Notes: generated from the sequence alone by a model not told the origin. A stretch of DNA of 64,000 nucleotides from Pseudomonas putida (GCF_001636055.1 NZ_CP011789.1:3906001-3970000), one strand, 5' to 3'. Numbered from the stretch's first letter, positions 53,401-62,917 are shown. Made by a program: numbers and translations.

Positions 53401-56400
53401 CTGACCTCCGACATGAAGTAGCCAGGATCATTGGCCGCGTTGTATCGATACATCTCGGTCAAGAACTGCGAACCGGCTCGACCGGGATCAAAGGCCCTGA
53501 GGGTATCCTCGGTGCCAAAACTGGTACCGATATTGTTGATGTTGTCGAAGTTGGCATACAGATCGCGCTGCGCGCTGATGACGGAGTTCTCGTTGTTCAG
53601 CGTTGCACCGTTGATCACCAGATCACGTCCGGCTCGAATGTTCGCTGCAGGGGCATGCTCGGCAAGCGTTGTCTGGTAGGACTCCTGGAGCACGAAGTGG
53701 CCTGTGGCTCGTCCGGTCGTACGCATGCCGATTGCACCCGAGACCAGTTGTTTGGACGTCCTGATGAACTCTTTCTTGTTATCGACGACACCGGCATTCA
53801 GGCGCATGTCACCGGCGCTTTCCAGGCTCCCCGAAATGTTTTCGAGGACACTCGCCCGGCTCCCCGCTGCATCCCGCGCCACGGTCAGCCCGCCGAGGCT
53901 GTACACATCCCCGTAGAAGTTGCTCAGGCTGTCGCTGTAAAGCTGCATGTCGGCACCGCTGAACAGCAGGCCGTGGTCGTTGCGCAGGTTGGCGGCGTTG
54001 ACGCGCACCAGCTGGTTGCTGCCCAGCGTGCCAAGGTTGTTCAGGCTACCGGCGTTGACCAGCAGATCAGCCGCCGAGGTCAGGCGCCCCTGGTTGTTGA
54101 GCAAGCCCGCAACGTTGACCGTGGTGTTGCCGACACCTGCCACGCTGGCGTTGGCGCCCAGGCTCATCTGCGCCGCGCTCAGGCCCAAGGTACCCATGCT
54201 GCTGACACGGCCTTCGCCGCTGTAGGTGCCCGACAGGTTCAGGCTGAGGCTGCCGTCGCTGGCAATCAGCCCGGCGTTGCTCCAGTCCGCCCCGTTGCCC
54301 ACCAGGCTGTCGAAGGCCAGCAGTTGGCCGCCGGCGCTCTGGGTCAGGTGATTGATGTTCAGGGTCAGACGCCCGGCCTGGATCGCGCTGGCGTTGGTCC
54401 AGCTGTCGGCGGTCAGGGTCAGGCCACCGCGGGTCTGCAGGTCGCCACCGGCACGCGTGAGGTTGGCCATGTCGATATCGAAGGTACCGGTACCGGCATG
54501 CACCACCTTGCCGGCGACGTTCTGCAGCATGCCGGCATCGAGGATCAGATCGCTGTTGCCGACCTCGACCACGCCGGCACGGTTGTCGAACAGGCCGCCA
54601 ATGGCGAACCGGCTGTTGCCGGTCGTGCCCAGCGCACGCAACTGGCCACCCTGGTTGTCCAGGCTGGCCGCGCTGATCTGCAGTGCGCTGGTACTTTCGA
54701 TGATGCCTTGGCGGTTGTCCAAGGCACCGTCCAGGGTCAGCTCGACGCGCTGGCCGACCATCTCCCCACGTGCGCTGCCACCGTTGAGCAGGCCGGTTCC
54801 CGACACCTTGAGCAGGCCGCTGGCAGACACGCCACCGGCGCGGTTGTCCAACTGACCGGCACGCAACAAGGCGTCGCCGTTCAGCGCGGCAATACGCCCG
54901 CCCTGGTTGTCCAGGCTCGCGCTCTGCAGATTCAGGCGCAGGGCCTGAACAATACCGCCCCGTCCCGCATCGTCACGACCATTGCGCAACACACCAGTGG
55001 TCGTCACGCTCAGGGCTTGTTCGAGGCTGGCCAGCGTACCGCCACGGTTGTCGAGGGTAGCTGCAGCTACCTCCACAGCGCCTTGCTGGGCAATGACCTT
55101 GCCGCCCTGGTTGTCCAGTTCGTCGTTGACGGCGAGCTTCACCGCACCTTCTGCCTGCAACGTACCGGCGCGGTTGCGAAGGTCTTGCGCGTGCAGATCC
55201 AGGTCGCCCTGCTGGCTGTAGATCAGCCCGTCACCGCTGTTGTCGAGCGTAGTGCCACTGCGCAGCGAGAGACGCCCCGTAGCCGCCAGGGTGCCTTGCT
55301 GGCTGTTGTCGAAACCATTCGCCAGCGCCGTCAGCACGCCTTGGCTGGCGATCTGACCACCTCGGTTATCGACCTGCCCGGCGCGTTTCAGCAGCAGATC
55401 GCCGCCGCTGGCGAGCTTGCCTTGATGGTTGAGCAGCTCACCCAGCAGGTCGAGCGTCAGTTGCCCTTGAGCGATCAGGCTGCCGTTGCTGTTGTCCAGG
55501 CGTGTGCCGACCAGGCCGAGGCCTTGCCTGGCACTGACGCTGGCGTCGCGATTGTCCAGCGACTGCGCATCGATCTGCAGTTCACCTGCAGCATCGATCA
55601 GCCCACCCTCCTGGTTGGCCAGCGCACCTGTCACTGCAAGACGCTGCCCCGCCCCGCTCGAGAGTATGCCTTTGGCGCTGTTGTCCAGGCTGTCGGCGGC
55701 GACATCCAGGCGCTGCTGGGCCACCACTGCCCCGCCGCTGCTGTTGAGCAGGGCGCCGGTGAAGGTCGCCTGCACCGAGCCGGCACGGCTGGAAAGCGTG
55801 CCCTGCTCGCGGTTGTCCAGGCTCTGGCCGCTGATCGTCAGGCCCTGCCAGCCCGACACCAGCCCAGCTCGGTTGTCGATCACCGCGCTGCCAAGTTCCA
55901 GTACCTGCTCGCTGATCAGTTTGCCGGCGCGGTTGTCCAGTTCACCGGTCACCAGTTGCAGCGCCTGGGCCGTGGAGATCTCTCCGCCCTGGTTGGCCAG
56001 CTTGCGCAGGTTGGCCAAGGTCAAAGGACCGGCGGTGGTGATCAGGCCGGCACCGTTGTCCAGGTCCGCGCCGCGCAGGTCAACGCCGATGGCGCGCCCG
56101 AGCAGAGTGCCGCGGGCGTTGTCCAGGCCGGTGCTGGCGAGGGTGAGTGCGTCCTGTGCCTCGATCAGGCCTTTGTCGCGATTGCTCAGTTGTCCATCGA
56201 CGTCCAGCTTCAACGTGCCAAGGCTGCGCAGAATCCCGCCACTGTTGTCCAACAGGCCGGCACGGGCATCGAGGGTCTGCCCGGCGATCAGCCCCTTGAG
56301 GTTGTCCAGCCGTTGCCCGACTCGCAACAGCAACGCCTGGTTGCTCAGCAGCCGACCGTCGCCGTTGTCCAACTGACGGGCATTGATGGCAAGGGCCTGG

Positions 56401-59400
56401 GCACTGGAGATCTCACCGCCACGGTTATCGACGGTATTCAGGTTTTCGAGCAGCAGTTGCGGGGCATTGATCAGCCCGCCGCGGTTGTCCAGATGCCCTT
56501 GGCCGAGGTCCAGGTGCACGGCGCTGTCGCTAAACAACTTGCCGCCCTGCTGGTCGAGGCCGCTGACCTTCGCGGTCAGGGTCTCGTGGCTACCGAGGCG
56601 GCCGCCAGCAGCATTGCTCAGTTGCCCGGCGCGGATGTCGAGGGTGCGGTTGCTGCTGACGCTGCCCTGGCGGCTGTTGTCGAACTGGCCAGTGACGATG
56701 TTCAATGCGCCCTTGCTGGCGAGTACGCCCTGATCAGTGTTGTCGAGGCTGGCGCTTGTCAGCACCAGGTCGCCGTCGGTCAGCAACTCACCACGATTGT
56801 TGAGCAGCGCACCACGGGTACTCACCTGCAAGGCAGCTGCACTGCTCAGGCTGCCACGGCTGTTGTCCAGCCCCTGGGCGGTGAGCGCCATCTGATCTTC
56901 GGCGCTGATCAGCCCAAGACGGTTGAGCATCTGGCCGCTCAGGGTCAGCGTCATGTCTTTCTGGCTGCTCAGGCGACCGCCATCGTTGTCCAGGCTCTGG
57001 CCATCGAGGGTCAGGCCTGTCTGTGCTTCGATACGGCCCTGGGTGCGGTTGAGCAGGTGCTGCAGCGCCAGGGTCAGGCTGCTACCGGCCACCAGCAGGC
57101 CCGCATCACTGTTGTCCAGCCGCTCGCCGACCAGATTCATGGCCGCCTTGCTGGTGATCTCGCCACCACGGTTGTCGACCTCGTCGACCGCCAAGGTCAG
57201 CGCGCCGTTGCTGCCGATCAGGCCCTGCTGGCGGTTGTCCAGTTGCGTGCCTTGCAGGCGCACCTGCCCCAGGCCGATCAGCGAGCCACCGTTATTGAGC
57301 AACTGCCCGGCCTGCACCAGCAACTGGCCCTTGCTCGACAGGGTGCCTTGGGTGTTGTCCAGGGTTTGCGCGGTGAGTTGGCCGGCCACATCGCCCACCA
57401 GGGTGCCCTGGCGGTTGTCGATGCGCTGGGCGATGTTCAGCAGCAGCTCGCCGCGGCTGCTGAGCAGGCCTTCGCGGTTGTCCAGGGCCGTGGCGCTTGC
57501 GTCCAGGCCGTTGACGGCTATCAGGCCCTTGACGTTCGCCAGGGCCTGGGCGATACGCAGGGTCAGAGACTGCTGGCTGATGAGCTTGCCCTGGGTGTTG
57601 TCGAGGGAATTGGTCGCCACGGTGAAGGCCTGGGCGCTGGAGATCTCGCCTTGCTGGTTGTCTACCTCGGCAAGGTTGTTCAACACCAGCAGCGGCGCAT
57701 TGATCAGGCCGTGGTTGAGCAACGTACCGCCGTTCAGGTCGAGGGTCAGCGCGGTCTTGCTGAACAGTTGCCCGCCCTGCTGATCGAGACCGCTGGCGCT
57801 CAGTTGCAGGTCTCGCTCGCTGGCAATGCGGCTGGCGCTGCCGTTGTATACCTGTCCGGCGCGAATACCCAGGCGGTCATTGCCCAGCAGGCGTGCACCA
57901 TCGCGGTTGTCCAGGGTACCGGTGGACAGGTCGATGGCGCCTTGCGCGCCGATCTCGCCACTGCGGTTGTCCAGGCTCGCACTGCGCAGGGTCAGCGCCC
58001 CCTCGGTGGTCAGCGAACCGCCCTGGTTGAGCAGCTCGCCTTGGCTGATCAGGGCAAGCGCACCGGCACTGGTCAGGCGGCCGGCACGGTTGTCCAGGGT
58101 GGCAGCGCTGATGTCCAGATCGCCTTCGCTGGTGATCAGGCCCTGGCGGTTGTCCAGCGCCTGCTCCAGTTGCAGGCGCGTACCGCGCTCACCCGACAGA
58201 CGTCCACCCTGGTTGTCCAGCACCTGGCCTTCGAGCACAAGCTGGCCGTCGCCACGCAACAGGCCCTGTGTCTGGTTGATCACCTGCGCGACCTTCAGCG
58301 ACAGGTCGGTACCGGCCAGCACCTTGCCGGCGCTGTTGTCCAGGCGCTGGCCTTCGAGGGTCAAGGCACGGGTCGAGGACAGTTCGCCCGCACGGCTGTC
58401 GACGCTTTCCACGAACAGACGCAGGTCCTGCCCGGCAGCCACTACACCGCCCTGGCGGTTGTCCAGGCTGGCGCCGCGCAGGGTCAGGTTACCCTGGGCC
58501 ATGAGCGTGCCAGCCTGTTGCTCCAGGCGTTCGACACGGGCATCCAGGTCGCCGGAGGTGGATAAGCGTCCAGAGCTGTTGTCCAGATGTTCGACCTGCA
58601 GTTGCAACGGGCCGACCGCACCGAACACACCCAGGCGATTGAGCAACTCGCGGCCGCTGTAGCTCACGGCGGCCTGGCCACTGATCAATCCCTGGTCGCT
58701 GTTGTCGAGGGCCCCCAGCGTCAGCGCCAGGGCGCCCAACGCATCGATCCTGCCGCCCCGATTGTCCCAACGCTCGCCGCGCAGGGTCAGCAGGTCCTTG
58801 CCGCTCAGACGGCCGCCACGGTTATCCAGTTGGCCGGCGTCGATGCTCATCACCTGCTTGCCGCTGAACAGCCCCTGCCCCTGGTTGTCGAGCAACCCTG
58901 CGACCTTGACCTGCAAGCTGCCGTCGCTGAGGACCTCGCCCTGCCCCCGGTTGTCGATACTGGCGGCCTGGAGGCTCATGGCCTTGCCGCTGGCCAGTAC
59001 GCCTTGCTGGTTGTCCAGCGCCTGGGCAAGGGTCAGTTGCAAGGTGTCGGAAGCGGTGAGCACGCCGCCGCGATTATCGAGAGTGTCTGCATGAACCTGC
59101 GTGGTACCTGCACTGGAAATCTCACCTTGGCGGTTATCGATGGCCGCGCCTGCACTCACCACCAGGCCTGCATCGCTGGTCACGGTGCCGCGCTGGTTGT
59201 CCAGGGCCAGGGCTTGCAGGGTCAGGCCATTGCCCGACACCAGGCCGTCCTGGTTGCTGAACAACCGATCCAGACGTACATCCAGTGCCTGTTCGCTGTA
59301 CAGCTGGCCGGCACTGTTATCGAAACCTCGGGCCACCAGTTCGAATGCCCGCTGGCTGGAGATTTCCCCAGCTCGGTTATCAACGTCGGCGAGCTGGCGC

Positions 59401-61184
59401 AATTGCAACTGACGGGCGCTGATCAGCCCATCACGGTTGTCCAGTTGGCCATGGTTGAGGTCCAGCGTCAGCTCGGTCAGGCTGGTCAGGCGCCCGCCCT
59501 GCTGATCGAGCCGGCCGACATTGACGCCGACCGCGCCGTTGCCGCTGACCTGGCCGTCCTGGCTGTTGTCCAGGCGACTGGCTGCAAGGTCGAGTGCGGC
59601 CTGACTGGTGATGCGGCCGCCGCGGTTATCGACGTTGCCCGAACTGCTCAGGGCCAGGCCACTGGCTGCCAGAACGCGCCCACCACGGTTGTCCAGCCCG
59701 CCCAGGTTCAGCGTTACCACATCCAGGCTGGAGAGTTCGCCACTCTGGTTGTCCAACTGCGCCCATGCGGCGTTAAGTGCACCCTGGCTGGTGATCCGTC
59801 CTCCCCCGCCGTTGAGCAATTGACCACCCTCGAGCGTCATACGCCTACTGCTCAACACCTTGCCTTGCTGACGATTGTCCAGCGTACCTGCCTTGAGCCG
59901 CAGGTCCCTCCCGGCGCCAAGGTTCGCACCGCTGTTGTCCAGTGCGCCAACCACCTCCACGCTCAAGTCGCGGCTGGCAGTGATGCTGTGACCCTGGTTG
60001 TCGAGCGCGCCAGCAGCGATGGTCAAGTCGCCGTCGGCGGTCTGGCTGCCATCGGCCAGCACCCCTGCCTGAATCAGGCCACGGTTGCTCAACTGACCGG
60101 CGGCCGACAGCTTGAGTTGCCTGGTGGCGGTCAGGCTGTGGCGGTTGGCCAGGTCTGAGCGGCTGTCCAGTTGCAAATCACGTCCGGCATGCAAGGCCCC
60201 CTGCGCATCAATGCCGCTGGCGGACACCCGCATATCGCCTGCGGCGCTGGCCTGGCCGATGCGCAACTGGCCATTGGCGTCGAGTTGGATATCGCCACCA
60301 CTGGCAGCAAGCTGGCCATCCAGCTTCACCCCGACCCCCGCCTCGGTCCCCACCAGCTTGATAGCCCCGGCGTACATGCCACCCAAGGCGCTGGAGTCGA
60401 TGGCTAACTGCGGCTTGGCGCTGCCGTCGTCGGCCCGCGCCGTCGCGGCGAGGGTCTGGGCATCGACGTCGTTGCGCCCGGCGATGATCGCCAGCTGGCG
60501 CGCCTGGATCTCGGCGTTGACTTTGGCGCTGCGGGTGATGATCTCGAAACGGTCGACGTTGCCGGCATTGAGCCCTGCGCCTTCGATGGTCACGCTGCCC
60601 TGATCGACCTGATAACGGCTCAACTGGCCGTTGTCGATCACGGGTTTGCCGGTGCTCAGGGTCACCTGCGGTGTATTGATGAAGCCGCAGCCGTTACAGG
60701 TGATGCCATGCGAGTTGGCGACGATGACGCGGGCCGACTGCCCCGCCACTTCGGTATAGCCGCGCAGTTGGCTGGGGTTGGCGCCGTTGACTTCGTTGAG
60801 GATGGTGCTGGCGGCTGCCCCTTGCAGGTTGGGGTTGCCGAGGATGATGCCGCCCAGTTGCGTGGCCTGGGTACGCTCGGTGGCGTTGTTGAGAATCAGG
60901 CCCTGCTGGCCGACGTTGTAGTCGCTGAACTGGTTGTGCGACAGGCCGTTGCCGTTGGGTGCGGCGATGTTGACGATCGGCACGCCGTTGCCCGCCTGGC
61001 CGAGGCTGGTGCCCGGTGCACTGACCGCAACGCCGTCGGCAGCCTGGGCCCACAACGGTTGCCAGAACATGACGTTGGCCAGCAGCAGCGCCAGTCCACG
61101 TTTGGGCAGGCCGCAGAAGTGCTCGCGCGTCTGCAGGCGGGCGGAAGGCTGGCGGGCGAGGAAGGCGAAGCGGCGAACGTCCAT
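47493..61184 (-). CDS. cdiA: Giant CdiA/filamentous-hemagglutinin exoprotein (TpsA) with CT1 ParB/Srx-like tip
   Basis: A 4563-residue two-partner-secreted adhesin/toxin. An extended signal peptide (residues 1-48, hydrophobic LALLLANVMFWQPLWA) precedes the TPS domain (about 50-300; LILNNATERTQATQLGG, NSHGITCNGCGF). Dozens of LDNRGG-type FHA-1 repeats fill residues about 330-2200, then a putative receptor-binding part (about 2400-2900) and FHA-2 repeats (about 2900-3900; AGRD...). The pretoxin region is about 4000-4451. The tip after GAGAKA (last 112 residues) has MDGNVIVDGNHRYIAAKILG, a ParB/sulfiredoxin-like motif. The start is 23 bp after the cdiB frame. It has no VENN motif. Confidence 0.93.
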   Translation of the reverse strand: MDVRRFAFLARQPSARLQTREHFCGLPKRGLALLLANVMFWQPLWAQAADGVAVSAPGTSLGQAGNGVPIVNIAAPNGNGLSHNQFSDYNVGQQGLILNNATERTQATQLGGIILGNPNLQGAAASTILNEVNGANPSQLRGYTEVAGQSARVIVANSHGITCNGCGFINTPQVTLSTGKPVIDNGQLSRYQVDQGSVTIEGAGLNAGNVDRFEIITRSAKVNAEIQARQLAIIAGRNDVDAQTLAATARADDGSAKPQLAIDSSALGGMYAGAIKLVGTEAGVGVKLDGQLAASGGDIQLDANGQLRIGQASAAGDMRVSASGIDAQGALHAGRDLQLDSRSDLANRHSLTATRQLKLSAAGQLSNRGLIQAGVLADGSQTADGDLTIAAGALDNQGHSITASRDLSVEVVGALDNSGANLGAGRDLRLKAGTLDNRQQGKVLSSRRMTLEGGQLLNGGGGRITSQGALNAAWAQLDNQSGELSSLDVVTLNLGGLDNRGGRVLAASGLALSSSGNVDNRGGRITSQAALDLAASRLDNSQDGQVSGNGAVGVNVGRLDQQGGRLTSLTELTLDLNHGQLDNRDGLISARQLQLRQLADVDNRAGEISSQRAFELVARGFDNSAGQLYSEQALDVRLDRLFSNQDGLVSGNGLTLQALALDNQRGTVTSDAGLVVSAGAAIDNRQGEISSAGTTQVHADTLDNRGGVLTASDTLQLTLAQALDNQQGVLASGKAMSLQAASIDNRGQGEVLSDGSLQVKVAGLLDNQGQGLFSGKQVMSIDAGQLDNRGGRLSGKDLLTLRGERWDNRGGRIDALGALALTLGALDNSDQGLISGQAAVSYSGRELLNRLGVFGAVGPLQLQVEHLDNSSGRLSTSGDLDARVERLEQQAGTLMAQGNLTLRGASLDNRQGGVVAAGQDLRLFVESVDSRAGELSSTRALTLEGQRLDNSAGKVLAGTDLSLKVAQVINQTQGLLRGDGQLVLEGQVLDNQGGRLSGERGTRLQLEQALDNRQGLITSEGDLDISAATLDNRAGRLTSAGALALISQGELLNQGGSLTTEGALTLRSASLDNRSGEIGAQGAIDLSTGTLDNRDGARLLGNDRLGIRAGQVYNGSASRIASERDLQLSASGLDQQGGQLFSKTALTLDLNGGTLLNHGLINAPLLVLNNLAEVDNQQGEISSAQAFTVATNSLDNTQGKLISQQSLTLRIAQALANVKGLIAVNGLDASATALDNREGLLSSRGELLLNIAQRIDNRQGTLVGDVAGQLTAQTLDNTQGTLSSKGQLLVQAGQLLNNGGSLIGLGQVRLQGTQLDNRQQGLIGSNGALTLAVDEVDNRGGEITSKAAMNLVGERLDNSDAGLLVAGSSLTLALQHLLNRTQGRIEAQTGLTLDGQSLDNDGGRLSSQKDMTLTLSGQMLNRLGLISAEDQMALTAQGLDNSRGSLSSAAALQVSTRGALLNNRGELLTDGDLVLTSASLDNTDQGVLASKGALNIVTGQFDNSRQGSVSSNRTLDIRAGQLSNAAGGRLGSHETLTAKVSGLDQQGGKLFSDSAVHLDLGQGHLDNRGGLINAPQLLLENLNTVDNRGGEISSAQALAINARQLDNGDGRLLSNQALLLRVGQRLDNLKGLIAGQTLDARAGLLDNSGGILRSLGTLKLDVDGQLSNRDKGLIEAQDALTLASTGLDNARGTLLGRAIGVDLRGADLDNGAGLITTAGPLTLANLRKLANQGGEISTAQALQLVTGELDNRAGKLISEQVLELGSAVIDNRAGLVSGWQGLTISGQSLDNREQGTLSSRAGSVQATFTGALLNSSGGAVVAQQRLDVAADSLDNSAKGILSSGAGQRLAVTGALANQEGGLIDAAGELQIDAQSLDNRDASVSARQGLGLVGTRLDNSNGSLIAQGQLTLDLLGELLNHQGKLASGGDLLLKRAGQVDNRGGQIASQGVLTALANGFDNSQQGTLAATGRLSLRSGTTLDNSGDGLIYSQQGDLDLHAQDLRNRAGTLQAEGAVKLAVNDELDNQGGKVIAQQGAVEVAAATLDNRGGTLASLEQALSVTTTGVLRNGRDDAGRGGIVQALRLNLQSASLDNQGGRIAALNGDALLRAGQLDNRAGGVSASGLLKVSGTGLLNGGSARGEMVGQRVELTLDGALDNRQGIIESTSALQISAASLDNQGGQLRALGTTGNSRFAIGGLFDNRAGVVEVGNSDLILDAGMLQNVAGKVVHAGTGTFDIDMANLTRAGGDLQTRGGLTLTADSWTNASAIQAGRLTLNINHLTQSAGGQLLAFDSLVGNGADWSNAGLIASDGSLSLNLSGTYSGEGRVSSMGTLGLSAAQMSLGANASVAGVGNTTVNVAGLLNNQGRLTSAADLLVNAGSLNNLGTLGSNQLVRVNAANLRNDHGLLFSGADMQLYSDSLSNFYGDVYSLGGLTVARDAAGSRASVLENISGSLESAGDMRLNAGVVDNKKEFIRTSKQLVSGAIGMRTTGRATGHFVLQESYQTTLAEHAPAANIRAGRDLVINGATLNNENSVISAQRDLYANFDNINNIGTSFGTEDTLRAFDPGRAGSQFLTEMYRYNAANDPGYFMSEVRNAWTRGVFGNVRVWDLNWNESTATPNITSSPQNERSMHLAWMNVWLWNSGLTFATPTPAYDQGVRVPLPDAVRNATFLESRTIVKPGQGGAINAVIQAGGRVQLNAAQNLTNSVVQQGQPVDAPTGKAFDPKLPTSANPVVITLHGQLPPDLARQQVNPLSLGDFTLPTGQNGLFRLSGQGGGSQSSSAEGWSLGGADLSVQGRQATAPGSQPGALQTVAANTWVPGSQQIERIAHQGGPLGGNASAIGVYAPGDGAVDTSVPQRHGGAEGRELTGVGTLGIDTRLTVPGVTRIPSSQFVGKPQKYLIETNPALTDLKQFMSSDYLLGNLGYDPDQSWKRLGDGLYEQRLIQQAVVARTGQQFIDGQNNGEQLFKYLMDNAIRSKDALGLNLGVGLSAAQVAALTHDIVWMETHEVNGEQVLVPVLYLAQADNRLAPTGALIAGQDVTLIAGENLVNAGTLKASQNLSATAGKDLVNSGLIQAGGRLDLLAGNNLVNSAAGIIAGRDVSLTAVNGDIINQRDQTRHTMTYGGISNQRDYLDNAARIEAGNSLSLKAGQDVKNIGSVISSAGDLSINAGRDVSLVAVEQRQGLASGSVRNSSVQQHGATLEAGRDLNIAAGRDISAVASRIEAGRDIAMAATGDLTLTSAADESHTFSRSKKVTQSTDRITQVSTEVKAGGDIALAAGQDMAIIASQVKGAGDIELGATRDLTIASDQDESASYYLKKSKGSFGRSSSTQKESYHSTNVASVIEAGGDLTVNVSKTASGGIALDGGRDVTVVGSQLKAGGDLMLGAGGDVAVLSGVEEHGEFSKKTKSGFLGLSKSGKSQLTTTATQVGSELAAGNDLVIAAGSDVRLRASEANAGKDVELRAGLLDKDGDIDLLAANDTAYSHSEQYRKKTGLSASGGFVSVASAKKAGQEAQSSTSVGSQVLAEQDASLRAERDINVIGSGVSAGRNVSLNAGRDVNVAAAQNSHSEQQWSTSKRTGIGVSGNDNGVSLFVGAEQAKARDRLEQQLAAASQIKAGQDLDITAKRDINQTGSDLAANHDISLDAGRDINIDAARERQLIEHQRELARNGLGVSVNHNFGSTKDAVDNAGKGENAVSQVSGVLRAVDSVSQFFAGPTADVKLGNSKQSSSEQRVEQGNRASSLDAGNDLKLNAGNDVSIKGGQLQAGRDIAISGRDIDIDVAKGSVSQESQQRESWSGIHGGTSGGFKVGVGGSYGVADQDSVQGGSTASQLSAGRDVKLDARNDVNIVGSQVNAGRDIAIAAGNDVNIRSAQNDSESQNTRHNGGGEVGLGFGGGKVGLYASVNIGKGDLQREGQQQQQAYLYAGDQLKFTSGKDTTIAGAQLRGDEVIGRVGGDLKVASVTDTGKVQGKEYDLSATVSGGVGVSVSGSVGAGKTTGKTDWVQEQTRVTAGNKVDIRTERHTQLDGAVIAADNGNLKLDTGTLGFSDIAGKDKEHGYYLNAGGTWSSGGGGAQQDASQVGKGDQGSNGWSVSGWKYDKDREQIVRATVGQGDIVVRGDAGSEKDSTAGLNRDLDKAYEITRDRESRTDLYVTQSSLRDVANPAQTLAKWKVDLQTYGASTTFTAQRVLEMVVSLQSVASGESPASVARGMEQNEQYRLEVLEFAKNFVRVGSADAELRERGIDAMLSALNVRHDTEETALVRQKLNELSAQSPEAAQQMVNALLTLGRADPLQRNLIAVPIAAETVVALGAATAVYLATPNSDEALQKAAESLEASLKAIGKDSAEQFEQSMDLFLLLNGRWRGGFPIKAFESKPRYENPAVQEDGTHPASGGYTGVGPGENVTHTGGNQLDGQPGREIYVTPGHQLNPGVVYSEGAGDGGAGAKATGPVGKPLVSKGSEVTPEIIQKALQGDPAISAQGAVSLPAVQRYVDRILKGDVAPAIKMDGNVIVDGNHRYIAAKILGRNPDVTPGALSPNKVGQTKPVSELKVDQVDWGNR
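47834..49177 (-). repeat. CdiA pretoxin repeat, copy A (in the intact gene)
   Basis: Within cdiA. It matches copy C (40946-42289) over about 1344 bp and copy B (45739-46863) over about 1125 bp, with only a handful of differences. The shared block ends at the GAK(A/G) seam, 3' of which the tips differ. Confidence 0.9.
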
Positions 61185-61207
61185 GTGCTGTCTCTTGAAT
61201 CAGTGGG

Positions 61208-62917
61208 TCAGATGAACAGGTCCAGGCGGAAGTACACTGGGCGTTCCTTGTCGGGTAGTGCCCCTGGGCGCTCCAGGCTGTGGGCGAAGGTCACGCTGGC
61301 CGCCAGGTGCTGGCCGCGGGCGAACAGCTCGAAAGCGTGGCTGCTGGCACGACCATGGCGGTCGCCGTTGTAGCGGTCGTTGTGGATCACGCCAATGTCG
61401 TAGCCCAGGCCCACGCCATACTCGGCCAGCACCGGGCGCAAGGCGGCCCAGGTGACCGGGCGAGTCCAGCGCAGGTCGTTACGCCAGTACGCGCCACTGT
61501 CGCCCGACAACTACTGGTCCTTGAGGCCGCGCACCGAGGCCTCGCCGCCCAGGCTGATGCGCTGCGGGCTGAACAGCACGTCCTCGCTGCGCTGACCGGT
61601 GGCCAGGCTGCTGAAGCTCAGGCGCTCGCCCAGCACTTCGAAGCCCTGCACGTAGCTGACGGTGGCGGTGTACTTGCGATAGCGCGCCACCGGTTCGCCG
61701 GGGCGCGGGTGGCCGTTGTCCTGGGCGTCGAAAGCACCGATGCCTTCCTGCAGGCCGAGGTCGAGGTTGACGAAGGCATTGCCCAGACGACGGCCATGGT
61801 TGATGCCGAACTGTGCTTCGCTCAGACGGTTGCTGCTGCCATCCAGGCGGCTGTCTTCGATGTAGTTGTTGGTGCGCAGGTGGGCGATGCCGGCGTTGAG
61901 CGAGGTCTTGCTGGTGGCGTCGCGGTGCACCACGCGCTCGGCACGCAACTGGTGGTTCTGGCTGTCGCCGCTTTGCCTGAAGCTGAAACCGTTGCCCTGG
62001 GCTTGGGCGCGGTACTCGCTCTCACTGTAGCTGTAGCTGAAGTTCCACCAGCCCCAGGGCAGGTTGTAATAGAGCGCACCGTTCTTCGAGCCCTGGGTGT
62101 GGTCGCTGACCACGTCGTGGCCGCCGCGTAGCACCAGTTGGTCGGCCAGGCCCAGCGGGCTGTCCCATTCAAGGCCCAGGTTCAACTGCTGCTCGCCGGT
62201 GCTGCGCTGCCCGCCGTTATTGCGCGACAGCGAAGCGCGCCAGGGTTTCTGCGCCTGGTTGCGCACCAGCACCTGGCTGCCGCCCACGGCCTCGCCGGGG
62301 GCCAGTTCCATTTGCGCCCGGTTCGACGGCAAGCGGTTGAGCTGGTCGACCATCTGCTCGATTTCACGCAGGTTCAGGCCCTCGCCCGGCGAGCCGGGAA
62401 AGGCCATGGCCAACTCGCGCTCGCTCAGGCCGCTGTCAGGATCGGCGCGCAGGCTCTCCAGGCGCCCTTCGACCACCAGCACTTGCAGATGGCCGGTGGA
62501 CAGGTCCTGCTGCGGCAGGTAGGCACGGCTGGTCACCCGGCCACGGTCCAGGTAATGGTTGGTGATGACCTTGAGCAGATCGTTGAGCTGGCTGACGCCC
62601 AGGCATTGGCCAATGAACGGCGCCAACAGGCGTTCGCGTTCGCCATTGGAAAGGCTGTTGGCACCCTTGAGGGTAATGGTGCGGATGGTGAAGCAGCGAG
62701 TTTCTTCGCGCGACGGCGCCTCTCCCTGCCCGGCGGCTTTGCCCGGCAGGGTGCGCAACTCGTCGAGGCGGCGTTGCTGTTCTTCGAGCAGACGGTTCTG
62801 GCGTTCGCGGATCAGGTCCTGGTCGCCGGGTGAGGCGGCTTGGGCACCGCCGACATCAAGAATGGCCCGCAGCGCGCAGACGGCGAGTCGCGGTACGGGG
62901 GTAACACCTGCCAGCAT
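61208..62917 (-). pseudogene. cdiB: TpsB/CdiB-type outer-membrane transporter, interrupted by an in-frame TAG
   Basis: The ATG at 62917 gives 468 residues: a weak signal region, POTRA domains (about residues 70-220), then the beta-barrel, stopping at SVRGLKDQ followed by TAG (61511-61513). The same frame goes on for 100 codons, LSGDSGAYWRNDLRW to VYFRLDLFI, which is the conserved end of FhaC/ShlB barrels. CAG (Gln) to TAG by one C-to-T change is the simplest explanation, as family members read KDQQLSGDSG here. Without readthrough the last strands are lost, and CdiA export should fail. A consensus promoter lies upstream. Confidence 0.85.

Noticed and set aside
49200..60500. Regular repeats that could suggest a CRISPR-like or satellite array.
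   Set aside because: The repeats are in frame and encode LDNRGG- and AGRD-type hemagglutinin repeats. There are no constant-length spacers and no cas genes.
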